DNA from: CAIVAT01 sp037137455
Lineage (GTDB): Bacteria > Bacteroidota > Bacteroidia > Bacteroidales > FEN-979
Assembly (NCBI GenBank): GCA_037137455.1
Contig: JBAXKG010000003.1
Coordinates: 45,896 to 109,895, forward strand
Direction: 5' to 3'
Length of the DNA: 64,000 bases
The position numbers and the translations under genes were made by a program. Shown piece after piece: positions 18,229 to 26,385 of this stretch; within the stretch, counting starts at the first letter, position 1, and every line of letters begins with the position of its first letter. The notes under the pieces were generated by a model that saw nothing but the letters and a program-made list of their open reading frames with translations, ran no database searches and was not told the DNA's origin.

Positions 18229-18645
18229 TTAAATGCAATTCACTGCAGCCTGTGCACAAATCTGATCCTGTTCATAGTGGCCCCCGCTGATTCCAATAGC
18301 TCCAATTATCTGGTTTTCAAATATTATTGGAATTCCGCCTCCCATAAGCATAAAGTCGGTAAAATCATGTACGCCTTCCCTGAGAATTGGGTCATCCTTG
18401 ATGAAATCAAACCATGATTTACCTGTCGGGAGTCCGAATCCAACTGCAGTGATTGCTTTTTTTCTGGAAGCATCCACTGCAATTAACGGCGCATTATCCA
18501 TACGGGCAAAAAATTTAATTACTCCGCTTTCATCAACGATAGTGACAGCTATTGCAAGCCCTGACTCCACCGCTTTTTCAATGGCTGCCTTTGCCATTTT
18601 TTCTGCGTCTGTGAGTCCGACCGAATTTTTGGTAAAGTTTTTCAT
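18229..18645 (-). CDS. GlcG/HbpS-like (DUF336) protein
   Basis: This 138-residue protein covers essentially the whole family domain: LTDAEKMAKAAIEKAVE, AIAVTIVDESGVIKFFARMD, DASRKKAITAVGFGLPTG and the glycine-rich end FMLMGGGIPIIFENQIIGAIGISGG. No signal peptide is visible, so it should be cytosolic. In Streptomyces, HbpS of this family binds heme and modulates the sensor kinase SenS; other members occur in glycolate loci. Here the gene ends 10 bp before a GAF-PAS hybrid kinase, so an accessory role for that kinase is a reasonable inference. Heme binding itself cannot be read from the sequence. Confidence 0.88.
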   Translation of the reverse strand: MKNFTKNSVGLTDAEKMAKAAIEKAVESGLAIAVTIVDESGVIKFFARMDNAPLIAVDASRKKAITAVGFGLPTGKSWFDFIKDDPILREGVHDFTDFMLMGGGIPIIFENQIIGAIGISGGHYEQDQICAQAAVNCI

Positions 18646-18727
18646 TCTTTTCAGATTTCAATAATTCAAAAATTCAAGAAGAAAAGGTGATCAGTTTTAA
18701 TGAGGATAAAAATAGCAATAATAAGTT

Positions 18728-20173
18728 TCATTGAGCAACCGTTGCCCGCTTTACTCCGCTATAGGTTACTGTTTTTTTATTGCTGAGGTAATTAATCATT
18801 GCCTCTGCTGTTGTTGTGGCTGCTGTTTTCCCCTGGTCGCGGTGATCGAATTTGTAAGTAACAGCCATGTAATTGTTCATGGCGACAGAATAATCCATGG
18901 CAGGATCAAGTGGTTTCCCTGATTTGCCGATCATTTTCACGCTCGTACATTGATTCTTCTTATCATTTGTGATAATGTATGTCATGCCGGAAACCTGGAG
19001 GTCGATATCCTTCTCAAGCTTGTACGCATAACAAATCAGTGATGCAATTTCATCGGCATTCATTTTGAAAATCACAACCTGGTTGTTGAACGGATCAAGC
19101 TTATACAAATCCTTCAGAGTAATGTTCCCTTCGGCCAGTTCAGGCAAGCGGATTCCGCCTTTATTCTGAAATGCAAAATCTACTTTAAGCTCACTGGTCA
19201 GGGCATCGGTCATCAAACTACCGAGCTCATCGTATCCTGTAATGGTTTTCTCTGTGAAACCTATTACCTGGTCGAATTCCTTGTTATCGTTATACTGATC
19301 GATGAGTTTTCTGACCTCCTCATTTTCCTTTTTCAGGTCGGCAACAGGAATGACCTCATCACGACGATCGCTTACATGTCCATTTTCGATCTGTAATGTT
19401 GTTTTTCCAAAGTATCGCAGGTTCGCGCCTGCCTGTAAAATCATTACACCATTTTCCATCAACGGTTTCTCAAGAAGCGTATGGGAATGTCCGCCGATGA
19501 TCAAATCAAATTGAGGCATTGAATCGGCCAGGCGCACATCATCCTCGACCCCCAGGTGAGTAAGTCCGACCAGGATTCCATAACGGTCTTTAAGCCAGGC
19601 AAATTCACGGGCTTTGGCCAACCCATTGGTAAATTTGATCCCAGTCATTTTTGAAGGATGTGAACTGGGCAGTCCGTTTTCATCGAGTTGAATGATTCCC
19701 AGAATTGCTAATGAATCACCGTTTTTTGTACCGAGGATAATGTATGGTTTGACAGGATGCATCCGGGCTTCTGATACATCAAGGTTACAGCTGATAAATG
19801 GAAATAGGGCCTGTTCAATGCGTTTATTGAGAAAATCCTGGCCCATATCAAACTCATGGTTTCCGAGGGCGCTGACATCGAAACCGCAATGGTTCATCAG
19901 GTCGATCATCGGAAAGCCCTTATCCGGAATCATGTCGACCACGGGATTCCCGGTAAAATTATCACCGGCGGCTACCAAAAAAACATTAGGATGAAACCTG
20001 CGCAAACTATCCGCAAGATAGGCCAGTTTTGCCAGGTTGTCGATCTTGGCATGCATGTCGTTTGTATGCAGGATAATGATCTCTGTCGGTTTTTGTTTTG
20101 CTGGTTCCTGAGTGAAACCAATAGAAAACTGAAACAGAAGAGAAGTAAGGACAAGGAAATATCGTTTAAACAT
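18728..20173 (-). CDS. secreted 5'-nucleotidase / metallophosphatase (UshA-like)
   Basis: This 481-residue protein has a signal peptide (about 1-21, ending GFTQ). It has a calcineurin-like metallophosphatase domain with LHTNDMHAK (D39, H41), GDNF (D71), LGNHEFDMG (N105, H106) and GGHSHT, followed by the 5'-nucleotidase C-terminal substrate domain (about 310-450; TDALTSELKVDFAFQNKGGIR). It should act in the periplasm or at the cell surface, hydrolysing nucleotides or related phosphate esters. A TAnnTTTG element lies 16 bp upstream of the start, so it has its own promoter although it follows the propeller kinase on the same strand. Confidence 0.92.
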   Translation of the reverse strand: MFKRYFLVLTSLLFQFSIGFTQEPAKQKPTEIIILHTNDMHAKIDNLAKLAYLADSLRRFHPNVFLVAAGDNFTGNPVVDMIPDKGFPMIDLMNHCGFDVSALGNHEFDMGQDFLNKRIEQALFPFISCNLDVSEARMHPVKPYIILGTKNGDSLAILGIIQLDENGLPSSHPSKMTGIKFTNGLAKAREFAWLKDRYGILVGLTHLGVEDDVRLADSMPQFDLIIGGHSHTLLEKPLMENGVMILQAGANLRYFGKTTLQIENGHVSDRRDEVIPVADLKKENEEVRKLIDQYNDNKEFDQVIGFTEKTITGYDELGSLMTDALTSELKVDFAFQNKGGIRLPELAEGNITLKDLYKLDPFNNQVVIFKMNADEIASLICYAYKLEKDIDLQVSGMTYIITNDKKNQCTSVKMIGKSGKPLDPAMDYSVAMNNYMAVTYKFDHRDQGKTAATTTAEAMINYLSNKKTVTYSGVKRATVAQ

Positions 20174-20188
20174 GGGAGTTCGTTTTTA

Positions 20189-20196
20189 CAAAAGTA
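20189..20196 (-). promoter_or_regulatory. TAnnTTTG promoter element for the 5'-nucleotidase gene
   Basis: The minus strand reads TACTTTTG, 16 bp upstream of the ATG at 20173, in the 58-bp gap after the propeller kinase gene. Consensus match only. Confidence 0.45.
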
Positions 20197-20231
20197 CAAA
20201 ACAACAGGAAGATGTATTGCAATGACCTGGG

Positions 20232-23200
20232 TTATTTAGGGAGAGTAAATATAAAAGCGCTGCCTTTGCCAGGTTTGCTCTCTACCCTGATTGTGCCATT
20301 GTGCTTTTCAATGAATTCACGGCACAGGATAAGTCCGAGGCCTGAACCACGTTCCTTTTCAGTGCCTTTTCGGGTGTATTTATTATCGAGAAGAAATATT
20401 CGGGAAATATTTTCCTCGGCGATTCCTATACCGGTATCCTGAACCATTACTTCATAGTGGTTATCCTTTTCTTTTACCGACACGGTAATCTGTCCCTGTG
20501 GCTGTGTGAACTTGATGGCATTGGTGAGGAGGTTGCGCAAAACGGTGTCGATCATCCGGGTGTCGCCGGTTGCCATGATCGGGCCGGCTTCAATATAAGA
20601 CAGTACAATATTCTTTTTCTCTGCCTGGCTTTTTACGATATCCGTATTTTCAAGAATCCGTTCAGATAAATCGAAGGAAACCGGCTCGAAATCAAGAGCG
20701 CCGGTTTGTGATCTTGCCCAGATCAGCAGGTTCTGGAGCAGATCGAAGGTGTGCTTCGCGGTGTCACGAATATCGAAAACAATTTTCCGGACCTTTTCCG
20801 GTTCCGCGTCACCGGTGTTCCCAATTGCCATTTCCGACAACCCCAGAATGGTATTGAAGGGATTCCGGAGATCATGGGCAATGATAGAGAAGAATTTATC
20901 TCTGGTTGTATTCAGCGCCGACAGTTCATTGTTCAGCTTGTTCAGCTCCTCATTTTTCTTTAATATTTCGGCATTTTGCTCTTCTATTTGCAGGGTTCGG
21001 ATGAGCACTTTTTTCTCGAGATGGTCGCGTTCACGAAGAAGTTTCCGCTCACGGATCCGGATATATATTATGATTACTCCAACCAAAAATATAAAGTATG
21101 CTGTCCATGCCCAGCTGCTCCGCCACCATGGTGGCTTGATGATAATCTTAAGGCTGGGGCCCGACTCATTCCAGAGGCCATCGTTATTTGAGCCTTTTAC
21201 TCTAAAGGTATATTCACCGGGAGGAAGGTTTGAGAATGGCACAAAACGGCGGTTTCCGGTCTCAATCCAGTCGCCCGAAACCCCTTCAAGCATGTAGGCA
21301 TAACGGTTTTTATCGGGGTTTGTGAATTCCAGGGCTGCAAATTCAATCGTAAACGTATGGTCGTTGTAGTTCAATACCACTTCGCTGGCATTTTCCACAT
21401 CGATATATTCTTTATTTCCTTGTACAGTCTTGAAAAATGATGTGAATACGATTTCGGGGATAAATGGATTGTCTCTGAGTGAATCAGGGTAAAATGAGTT
21501 AAAACCATTCATCCCGCCGAAAAAAATCTCTCCATCACTGCTTTTACAGCAGGCGCGGAGGTTGAACTCCAGGCTCTGCAGGCCCTCTTCAACCGAATAG
21601 GTTCTGAAACTGTTCGTTGTAGAGTCAAACCGGCAAAGGCCGCCACCAGTGGCAAACCACAAATTCCTTTGGTTATCCTGAAGGATTTCGAAAATTCGGT
21701 TATTGGGCAAACCATTCTCCTGGGAATAGTAAATGAAGGTTGAATCATGCTTCACAAACCTGTTTATATATGAACCGGTTCCAATCCATATATCCCCGTG
21801 ATAGTCTTCGCATAAGCTGATAACAAAATTATCGCAAAGTGAGTTTGGTTTATTGTTCTTAACGTAGCGCTTCATTTTTCCCGATTTCGGGTTATAAATA
21901 TCCAGCCCGCTGAGTGTGGCAATCCAGATCAACCCTTCGCGGTCCTCAATCACTGAATAGACAAGGTTCCCGCTGATGCGATGGTTGCCGGATGACTCTT
22001 CTCTGAAAACTTCGGTCGTAGATTTTTCAATGTTTATCCGGTACAACCCATTTTGGGTACCTATCCAGTAATCGTTTTCATGGCTCTGGATGATGCTGTA
22101 AATCCTTTCATAGCGGAAGTCGGGCAGGCTGTTGTTTTTGAAAAACTCCCTGAACCGTATAAATCTTTTCGTTATCCTGTCGTAAATACAAATGCCATCG
22201 CGGGTCCCGATCCAAATATTTTTGCGGGTGTCGGCAAAGATTACATGAACAAAATCGTTTGGGATGTATTGTTCCCCCCATAATCGTGTTGAAAAATAGT
22301 CGACCTGGCCGGTCTTGCGATTGAGGAGGTTTAACCCCTGCCCCCAGTTGCCTACCCATATAAGACCATCATCATCTTTGTAAATTGATGCGATCACATT
22401 GCCAAGCAGATTTGTTGAAAAGGGAGTATCATCACGACGATAAAGGTGAAACTTGCGTTGTTTTAGATCAGTTTTGCTTAATCCCTGGAGGGTCCCTATC
22501 CAGAGGTTCTGCGATTTGTCAACCATAAGCGCCAGTATAATATTATGACCAAGGCTATGATTTTCACTTGTGAAATTTTCCATGATCAGTCTGTCATCAT
22601 TGGTTCGAGAGGCGCGGTTAAGTCCGCCGCCTTCGGTACCTATCCAGATAAACCCGTAAGGATCGCCTGTAATAGCACGGATAAAGTTGTTGCTTAGTGA
22701 TTGATGGTTGCGGGCATCGGAGTAAAACTTTTTTATTGAATGGTTTTTCTTGTCTAAGCGGTTCAACCCGGATGTGGTACCGATCCAAATATAACCTGTG
22801 CCATCTTCATATAATGCGGTGATTGTATTGTCACTAATCGAATTGAGATCGTTGGCGTTATGGATGAAGTATTTGAATTCCGTTGTTCTTGGGTTAAAGC
22901 ATGCCAGCCCCCTCGTGGATCCAATCCATATCAGTCCTTCCTTGTCCTCAAGCAAAGGCACACGGTTGTCCTTTACAGAGCCATCATAAGAAAGACTGCT
23001 TGTAAAATGGTTAAATGAATTGACTGACGGATTAAAGATCGTAAGAACAGGCGGGGTGTTGATAAGAATATTGCCGTTCCGGGCAACGCGCGCATCGTAG
23101 GAATAATCGGTAACATCATTCGTGTAACCTGTGGAATAATTTATACGCTTGAATCGTTTTTCCTTTCGCAACCATTGGTTAATGCCGCCTTTCGTACCTA

Positions 23201-23489
23201 TCCAAAGGTTTCCCTGATGATCCTCGTCAATTGAATATATCCAGCTGTTTGAAAGGGAATTTGAATCGGATGGGTTGTGTGAATAGATTTCAAAATAGTA
23301 GCCATCAAAGCGATTCAAACCATTTTGGGTGCCTACCCAGATATATCCTCTTGAATCCTGGAACACGCAATTGACAACACTTTGAGAGAGACCTTTTTCA
23401 ATCGGAAAGTTAGTGAAAAAAAACTCTTGCGAACGGGTGGTCAGACTTGTAAGAAGAAGGAAAACGATGACAACTGGCAGCTGTTTCAT
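20232..23489 (-). CDS. two-component beta-propeller sensor histidine kinase
   Basis: The ATG at 23489 is chosen because it directly begins a signal peptide (MKQLPVVIVFLLLTSL); the longer reading uses a TTG at 23519. The 1085-residue product has a periplasmic region with about 13 regulator-propeller repeats of the form G-x-[IL]-W-[IV]-G-T-x-x-G-[LI]-x-x-[FLW] (about 25-670). A Y_Y_Y immunoglobulin-like domain follows (PPGEYTFRVKGSNNDGLWNE), then one membrane helix, a coiled coil, HisKA with H872 (FFSIIAHDLRNPF) and HATPase with NLLTNAIKFTQ, DTGIGI and GSGLGL. It lacks the receiver and AraC-type HTH that complete HTCS regulators, so it needs a separate response regulator, and none is adjacent. 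Relatives often sense polysaccharide fragments; the ligand here is unknown. Confidence 0.92.
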   Translation of the reverse strand: MKQLPVVIVFLLLTSLTTRSQEFFFTNFPIEKGLSQSVVNCVFQDSRGYIWVGTQNGLNRFDGYYFEIYSHNPSDSNSLSNSWIYSIDEDHQGNLWIGTKGGINQWLRKEKRFKRINYSTGYTNDVTDYSYDARVARNGNILINTPPVLTIFNPSVNSFNHFTSSLSYDGSVKDNRVPLLEDKEGLIWIGSTRGLACFNPRTTEFKYFIHNANDLNSISDNTITALYEDGTGYIWIGTTSGLNRLDKKNHSIKKFYSDARNHQSLSNNFIRAITGDPYGFIWIGTEGGGLNRASRTNDDRLIMENFTSENHSLGHNIILALMVDKSQNLWIGTLQGLSKTDLKQRKFHLYRRDDTPFSTNLLGNVIASIYKDDDGLIWVGNWGQGLNLLNRKTGQVDYFSTRLWGEQYIPNDFVHVIFADTRKNIWIGTRDGICIYDRITKRFIRFREFFKNNSLPDFRYERIYSIIQSHENDYWIGTQNGLYRINIEKSTTEVFREESSGNHRISGNLVYSVIEDREGLIWIATLSGLDIYNPKSGKMKRYVKNNKPNSLCDNFVISLCEDYHGDIWIGTGSYINRFVKHDSTFIYYSQENGLPNNRIFEILQDNQRNLWFATGGGLCRFDSTTNSFRTYSVEEGLQSLEFNLRACCKSSDGEIFFGGMNGFNSFYPDSLRDNPFIPEIVFTSFFKTVQGNKEYIDVENASEVVLNYNDHTFTIEFAALEFTNPDKNRYAYMLEGVSGDWIETGNRRFVPFSNLPPGEYTFRVKGSNNDGLWNESGPSLKIIIKPPWWRSSWAWTAYFIFLVGVIIIYIRIRERKLLRERDHLEKKVLIRTLQIEEQNAEILKKNEELNKLNNELSALNTTRDKFFSIIAHDLRNPFNTILGLSEMAIGNTGDAEPEKVRKIVFDIRDTAKHTFDLLQNLLIWARSQTGALDFEPVSFDLSERILENTDIVKSQAEKKNIVLSYIEAGPIMATGDTRMIDTVLRNLLTNAIKFTQPQGQITVSVKEKDNHYEVMVQDTGIGIAEENISRIFLLDNKYTRKGTEKERGSGLGLILCREFIEKHNGTIRVESKPGKGSAFIFTLPK

Positions 23490-24033
23490 GCAGGCTTTTA
23501 TGTTATAACAATTTCGCAAATGCCATTTTTTAAAAGGGGGCGTAAGCTCACGTATTATCCATTAGTCGTCCGGAACATTAACGGGTAAAGTTAGCGGATT
23601 TTTCGGGGATCACACGAAAATCTTTGCATATTATCTATCCCGGGCAATATCCTGCTTTGACGTTGCATCACCACTCATGGTTACATGTGCAAAAGCTGCA
23701 ACGTTATTGAAGTTCTTCCCAGAGGAGCTATTTGCTATTATTATACAGGCACCGCACTATCGGCCGCCGGGCTATATTTTGTTGCCATTGACCATCATTG
23801 CATTTTCGATTGTTACAGGTGCAGTGCTTCGAAAGGTGTGGACGGGAATATTCGGGGGATTAACTATGCAAAAATTTCCTATATTTGTTCCCACGAAAAC
23901 ATACATTTGAAAATTCCCAACATTTGTTTTACTGGTCGCTGGAATTCATTTATGTTTTGTGTTATTTGCCAATGCCAGCTTGAGATAAGGAGAATAAACA
24001 ACAATTGAGTAGTACGGATAACGAAGAAAATTA
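23490..24033 (+). other. intergenic region between divergent genes, no gene recognised
   Basis: These 544 bp separate the minus-strand propeller kinase from the plus-strand CDF transporter. A short open frame (about 23685-24008) gives a cysteine- and tyrosine-rich sequence with no recognisable family and no clear start, so it is not called. Two plus-strand TAnnTTTG matches (TATATTTG at 23880 and TACATTTG at 23902) could serve the transporter gene. Nothing else was identified. Confidence 0.5.
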
Positions 24034-24948
24034 ATGATGGAAAGCAAGATGGAACAAGAGAAAAAGCGGGTTGCCGGTGTGTCGGTTTTCGCTGCATTAT
24101 TTCTCACGGGGTTTAAGCTGGTTGTAGGACTGATTACCGGTAGCCTTGGATTGTTGTCTGAGGCTTTGCATTCAGGGCTCGACCTTGTTGCCGCGGTGAT
24201 CACCTGGTTTTCAGTCAGAATTTCTGACAGGCCACCTGATGAAAACCACCATTATGGCCATGGCAAGATTGAAAATTTTTCTGCTCTTGTCGAGACTTTT
24301 TTGTTGCTTATCACCTGTGCATGGATCATTTATGAAGCAATGCGCCGGCTTATCAGCGGGAATACGGAAATAGAAGTAAATATTTTTAGTTATATCGTGG
24401 TCATAACATCCATAGTGGTCGATATTCTACGCTCCAGAGCCCTTTACCGGGTAGCGCGGAAATACAAAAGTCAGGCGCTGGAGGCTGATGCTCTTCACTT
24501 TTCAACCGATATTTATAGTTCAGCTGTTGTGCTTCTCGGCCTTATCCTTGCCAATTTCAAATTTTATTTTGCCGACTCGGTCGCGGCTCTGGCGGTGGCG
24601 CTCATCGTGTTAGGAGTTTCCTGGAGGCTTGGTAAACGTGCTACTGATGTGCTTCTCGACCGCAGTCCTAAGCCGTTGGTTGCAAACGTTGAATCATTGT
24701 TAAAAGGGGCGAAAGATATATTGAGGTATCATGACCTTAGAATACGAACTTCAGGCGCCGAAAATTTTATAGAAGTTACCATCCATGTGCAGCCTGTACT
24801 TACCCTTGAGGAGGCTCATGAGATATCACACCGGGTTGAAAAACAGATCATAGAATCAATTCCCCGATCCTTTGTACATGTTCATATCGAACCGGATGAG
24901 CATCAAACTGAACTGGACATTAACAACATCGTAAATTCAGAATCGTAA
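24034..24948 (+). CDS. cation diffusion facilitator (CDF) family transporter
   Basis: This 304-residue inner-membrane protein has six predicted helices and should export Zn(II), Fe(II) or Mn(II)-like divalent cations by proton antiport. The metal site is visible in TM2 as SEALHSGLD (H46, D50) and in TM5 as DALHFSTD (H155, D159). The DENHHYGHGKIE loop (69-80) is typical of the family. A cytoplasmic C-terminal dimerisation domain follows (about 215-290; HDLRIRTSGAENFIEVTIHV, HEISHRVEKQI). The HxxxD pair in both helices points to zinc or other soft ions, but this is not decisive. The gene begins a plus-strand pair with the zinc-ribbon gene. Confidence 0.93.
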   Translation: MMESKMEQEKKRVAGVSVFAALFLTGFKLVVGLITGSLGLLSEALHSGLDLVAAVITWFSVRISDRPPDENHHYGHGKIENFSALVETFLLLITCAWIIYEAMRRLISGNTEIEVNIFSYIVVITSIVVDILRSRALYRVARKYKSQALEADALHFSTDIYSSAVVLLGLILANFKFYFADSVAALAVALIVLGVSWRLGKRATDVLLDRSPKPLVANVESLLKGAKDILRYHDLRIRTSGAENFIEVTIHVQPVLTLEEAHEISHRVEKQIIESIPRSFVHVHIEPDEHQTELDINNIVNSES

Positions 24949-24981
24949 CATAATAAATAGTTTACTTAATAATTTACTAAC

Positions 24982-25275
24982 ATGAACTGTCCGAAATGCA
25001 ATATTACCCTCCTGATGACCGACCGTCAGGGAGTTGAAATTGATTATTGTCCCCAGTGTCGTGGGATTTGGCTCGATCGAGGTGAACTGGAAAAGATAAT
25101 CGAACGGTCAATGGGATTTAATCCTGCTATGGACCAGGGCCAGGGATTTTCGCCTATGGGAAACAATGATAGCCATAATTATAAAAATAGCGGCCATGAC
25201 GACCACCATGGATCCTATAATCAATATGGCCAGCGCAGAAAGAAGGGATTTCTCGGAGAACTTTTTGATTTTTGA
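24982..25275 (+). CDS. small zf-TFIIB zinc-ribbon protein
   Basis: This 97-residue protein has an N-terminal zinc ribbon of the zf-TFIIB family: CPKC at residues 3-6 and CPQCRGIWLDRGELEKI around 23-39. A low-complexity Gly/His/Asn-rich middle (many HDDHH and NYK-type residues) follows, then a short basic-hydrophobic end, GQRRKKGFLGELFDF. The function of this family is not established. It lies 33 bp after the CDF gene, and its histidine-rich stretch could bind metal, but that is speculation. Its 3' end overlaps the convergent methyltransferase gene by 55 bp. Confidence 0.85.
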   Translation: MNCPKCNITLLMTDRQGVEIDYCPQCRGIWLDRGELEKIIERSMGFNPAMDQGQGFSPMGNNDSHNYKNSGHDDHHGSYNQYGQRRKKGFLGELFDF

Positions 25276-26060
25276 AAACCAGGATAACCGGTTTTTTGAT
25301 TTTTTTGTGCAATTACCAGCATTTCAAAATCTTCAGTTGTCAATTTATCATTCCGGTTAAAATTGCCAAGTTTTGCACTGTAAATGTCAATGAAATTAAA
25401 ATCAAGTGATTTCAGCAACCATGTTATCTCACTGGGTACATAATACCTTTCGTTACATTTCAATTCCTTTTTGTTGCCAAAATCATCTTCGGTAATGGTA
25501 ATGTTGTAATCGCGAAAAGTCATCAAATCAAATGAATTATTTTGATAGGTTGCATTCCCTTCTTCGGAAACTGAAGCAAGAAAATCTTTTACCGAATGAA
25601 ACAACGGGAATAATCCGTTCAGTGTGGTAAATATTAATTTTCCGCTATTTCGCAAAGCAGTCGAGGCATTTTTTAAAATTTGAAAGTTCATTTCATCGGT
25701 TTCCATGAGTGGAAATGCTCCTTCGCAAAGCATGATTATTAAATCAAATTGGTTTGAAAAATTAGAATTGCGGGCATCGGCCTGAATGAAATTAATTTTT
25801 AGATTCTGCGCCAATGCTTTTTCTCTTGCACTATCTAACATTGATTTAGATAAATCGATTCCGGTTACCGGATAACCCCGCTTAGCCAATTCAATTGAAT
25901 GACGACCAGTGCCACATCCAATGTCTAAAATTTTCAACCTCTTATCGAAATTAATTTCTTGTTCGATAAAATCACACTCTTTTATCGTTCCACGCGTAAA
26001 AATTTCTTTGTCGTATTTACGCCCATAATTCTCAAATAATTCTTCGTACCACTGTTTCAT
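25221..26060 (-). CDS. class I SAM-dependent methyltransferase
   Basis: This 279-residue protein has a Rossmann-fold methyltransferase core with motif I LKILDIGCGTGRHS (about 43-55), the acidic motif GIDLSKSMLDSAREKA, and motif IV FDLIIMLCEGAFPL. The central part matches the broad Methyltransf_25/11 group; the substrate cannot be inferred. The gene is visibly more AT-rich than the peptidase and transporter genes around it and is transcribed alone on the minus strand. Its 3' end overlaps the zinc-ribbon gene by 55 bp, an unusually long convergent overlap. It may have been acquired more recently. Confidence 0.88.
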   Translation of the reverse strand: MKQWYEELFENYGRKYDKEIFTRGTIKECDFIEQEINFDKRLKILDIGCGTGRHSIELAKRGYPVTGIDLSKSMLDSAREKALAQNLKINFIQADARNSNFSNQFDLIIMLCEGAFPLMETDEMNFQILKNASTALRNSGKLIFTTLNGLFPLFHSVKDFLASVSEEGNATYQNNSFDLMTFRDYNITITEDDFGNKKELKCNERYYVPSEITWLLKSLDFNFIDIYSAKLGNFNRNDKLTTEDFEMLVIAQKNQKTGYPGFQKSKSSPRNPFFLRWPY

Positions 26061-26093
26061 ATTATTTCATATCAGGATTAAAAACCGGAGACT

Positions 26094-26108
26094 TTCATAA
26101 TTTATGAA
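26094..26108. promoter_or_regulatory. perfect palindrome, possible operator
   Basis: TTCATAA-T-TTATGAA is a perfect 7-bp inverted repeat around one base. It is centred about 41 bp upstream of the methyltransferase ATG and lies inside the 5' leader predicted from the promoter at 26173. It could be an operator, or simply an AT-rich coincidence. Confidence 0.3.
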
Positions 26109-26172
26109 TTGCATTCGCATAAGGTGTTGATAATGATACTTTTAATTGATAGTTAGATAGTTTTTGTTAAAA

Positions 26173-26180
26173 CAAAGATA
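26173..26180 (-). promoter_or_regulatory. TAnnTTTG promoter element for the methyltransferase gene
   Basis: The minus strand reads TATCTTTG, a strong Bacteroidota -7 match, 112 bp upstream of the methyltransferase start. This would give a leader of about 105 nt that contains the palindrome at 26094-26108. Confidence 0.45.
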
Positions 26181-26385
26181 AGTTTTTATTTATTTTCAAT
26201 TTGGCAATATCAATGATTCAGTGGATGCCAAAAACAATATGACCATCAAAAAGTTTATTGGTTTCATCGAATAAAAGAAGCCTACTATGAAAAACCGCAC
26301 TATATTTAGCCAACTTTTTGCAATAAACTAAACAGCCCTGGTTTCCCGAAAATTCGAGACGACCTTTAACCAAGAAACGATTTAT

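Larger units (their letters stand above)
26061..26385. other. AT-rich intergenic region between divergent methyltransferase and peptidase genes
   Basis: This 325-bp spacer holds a minus-strand TAnnTTTG element and a 15-bp palindrome, both upstream of the methyltransferase. No convincing promoter for the plus-strand peptidase and no additional gene was seen. Confidence 0.6.

Noticed and set aside
23490..23519. TTG start for the propeller kinase
   Set aside because: The ATG at 23489 directly opens the signal peptide. The extra ten residues would place polar sequence before it.
23685..24008. Open frame of 107 codons between the propeller kinase and the CDF gene
   Set aside because: Unusual Cys/Tyr-rich composition, no family resemblance and no convincing start; treated as non-coding.
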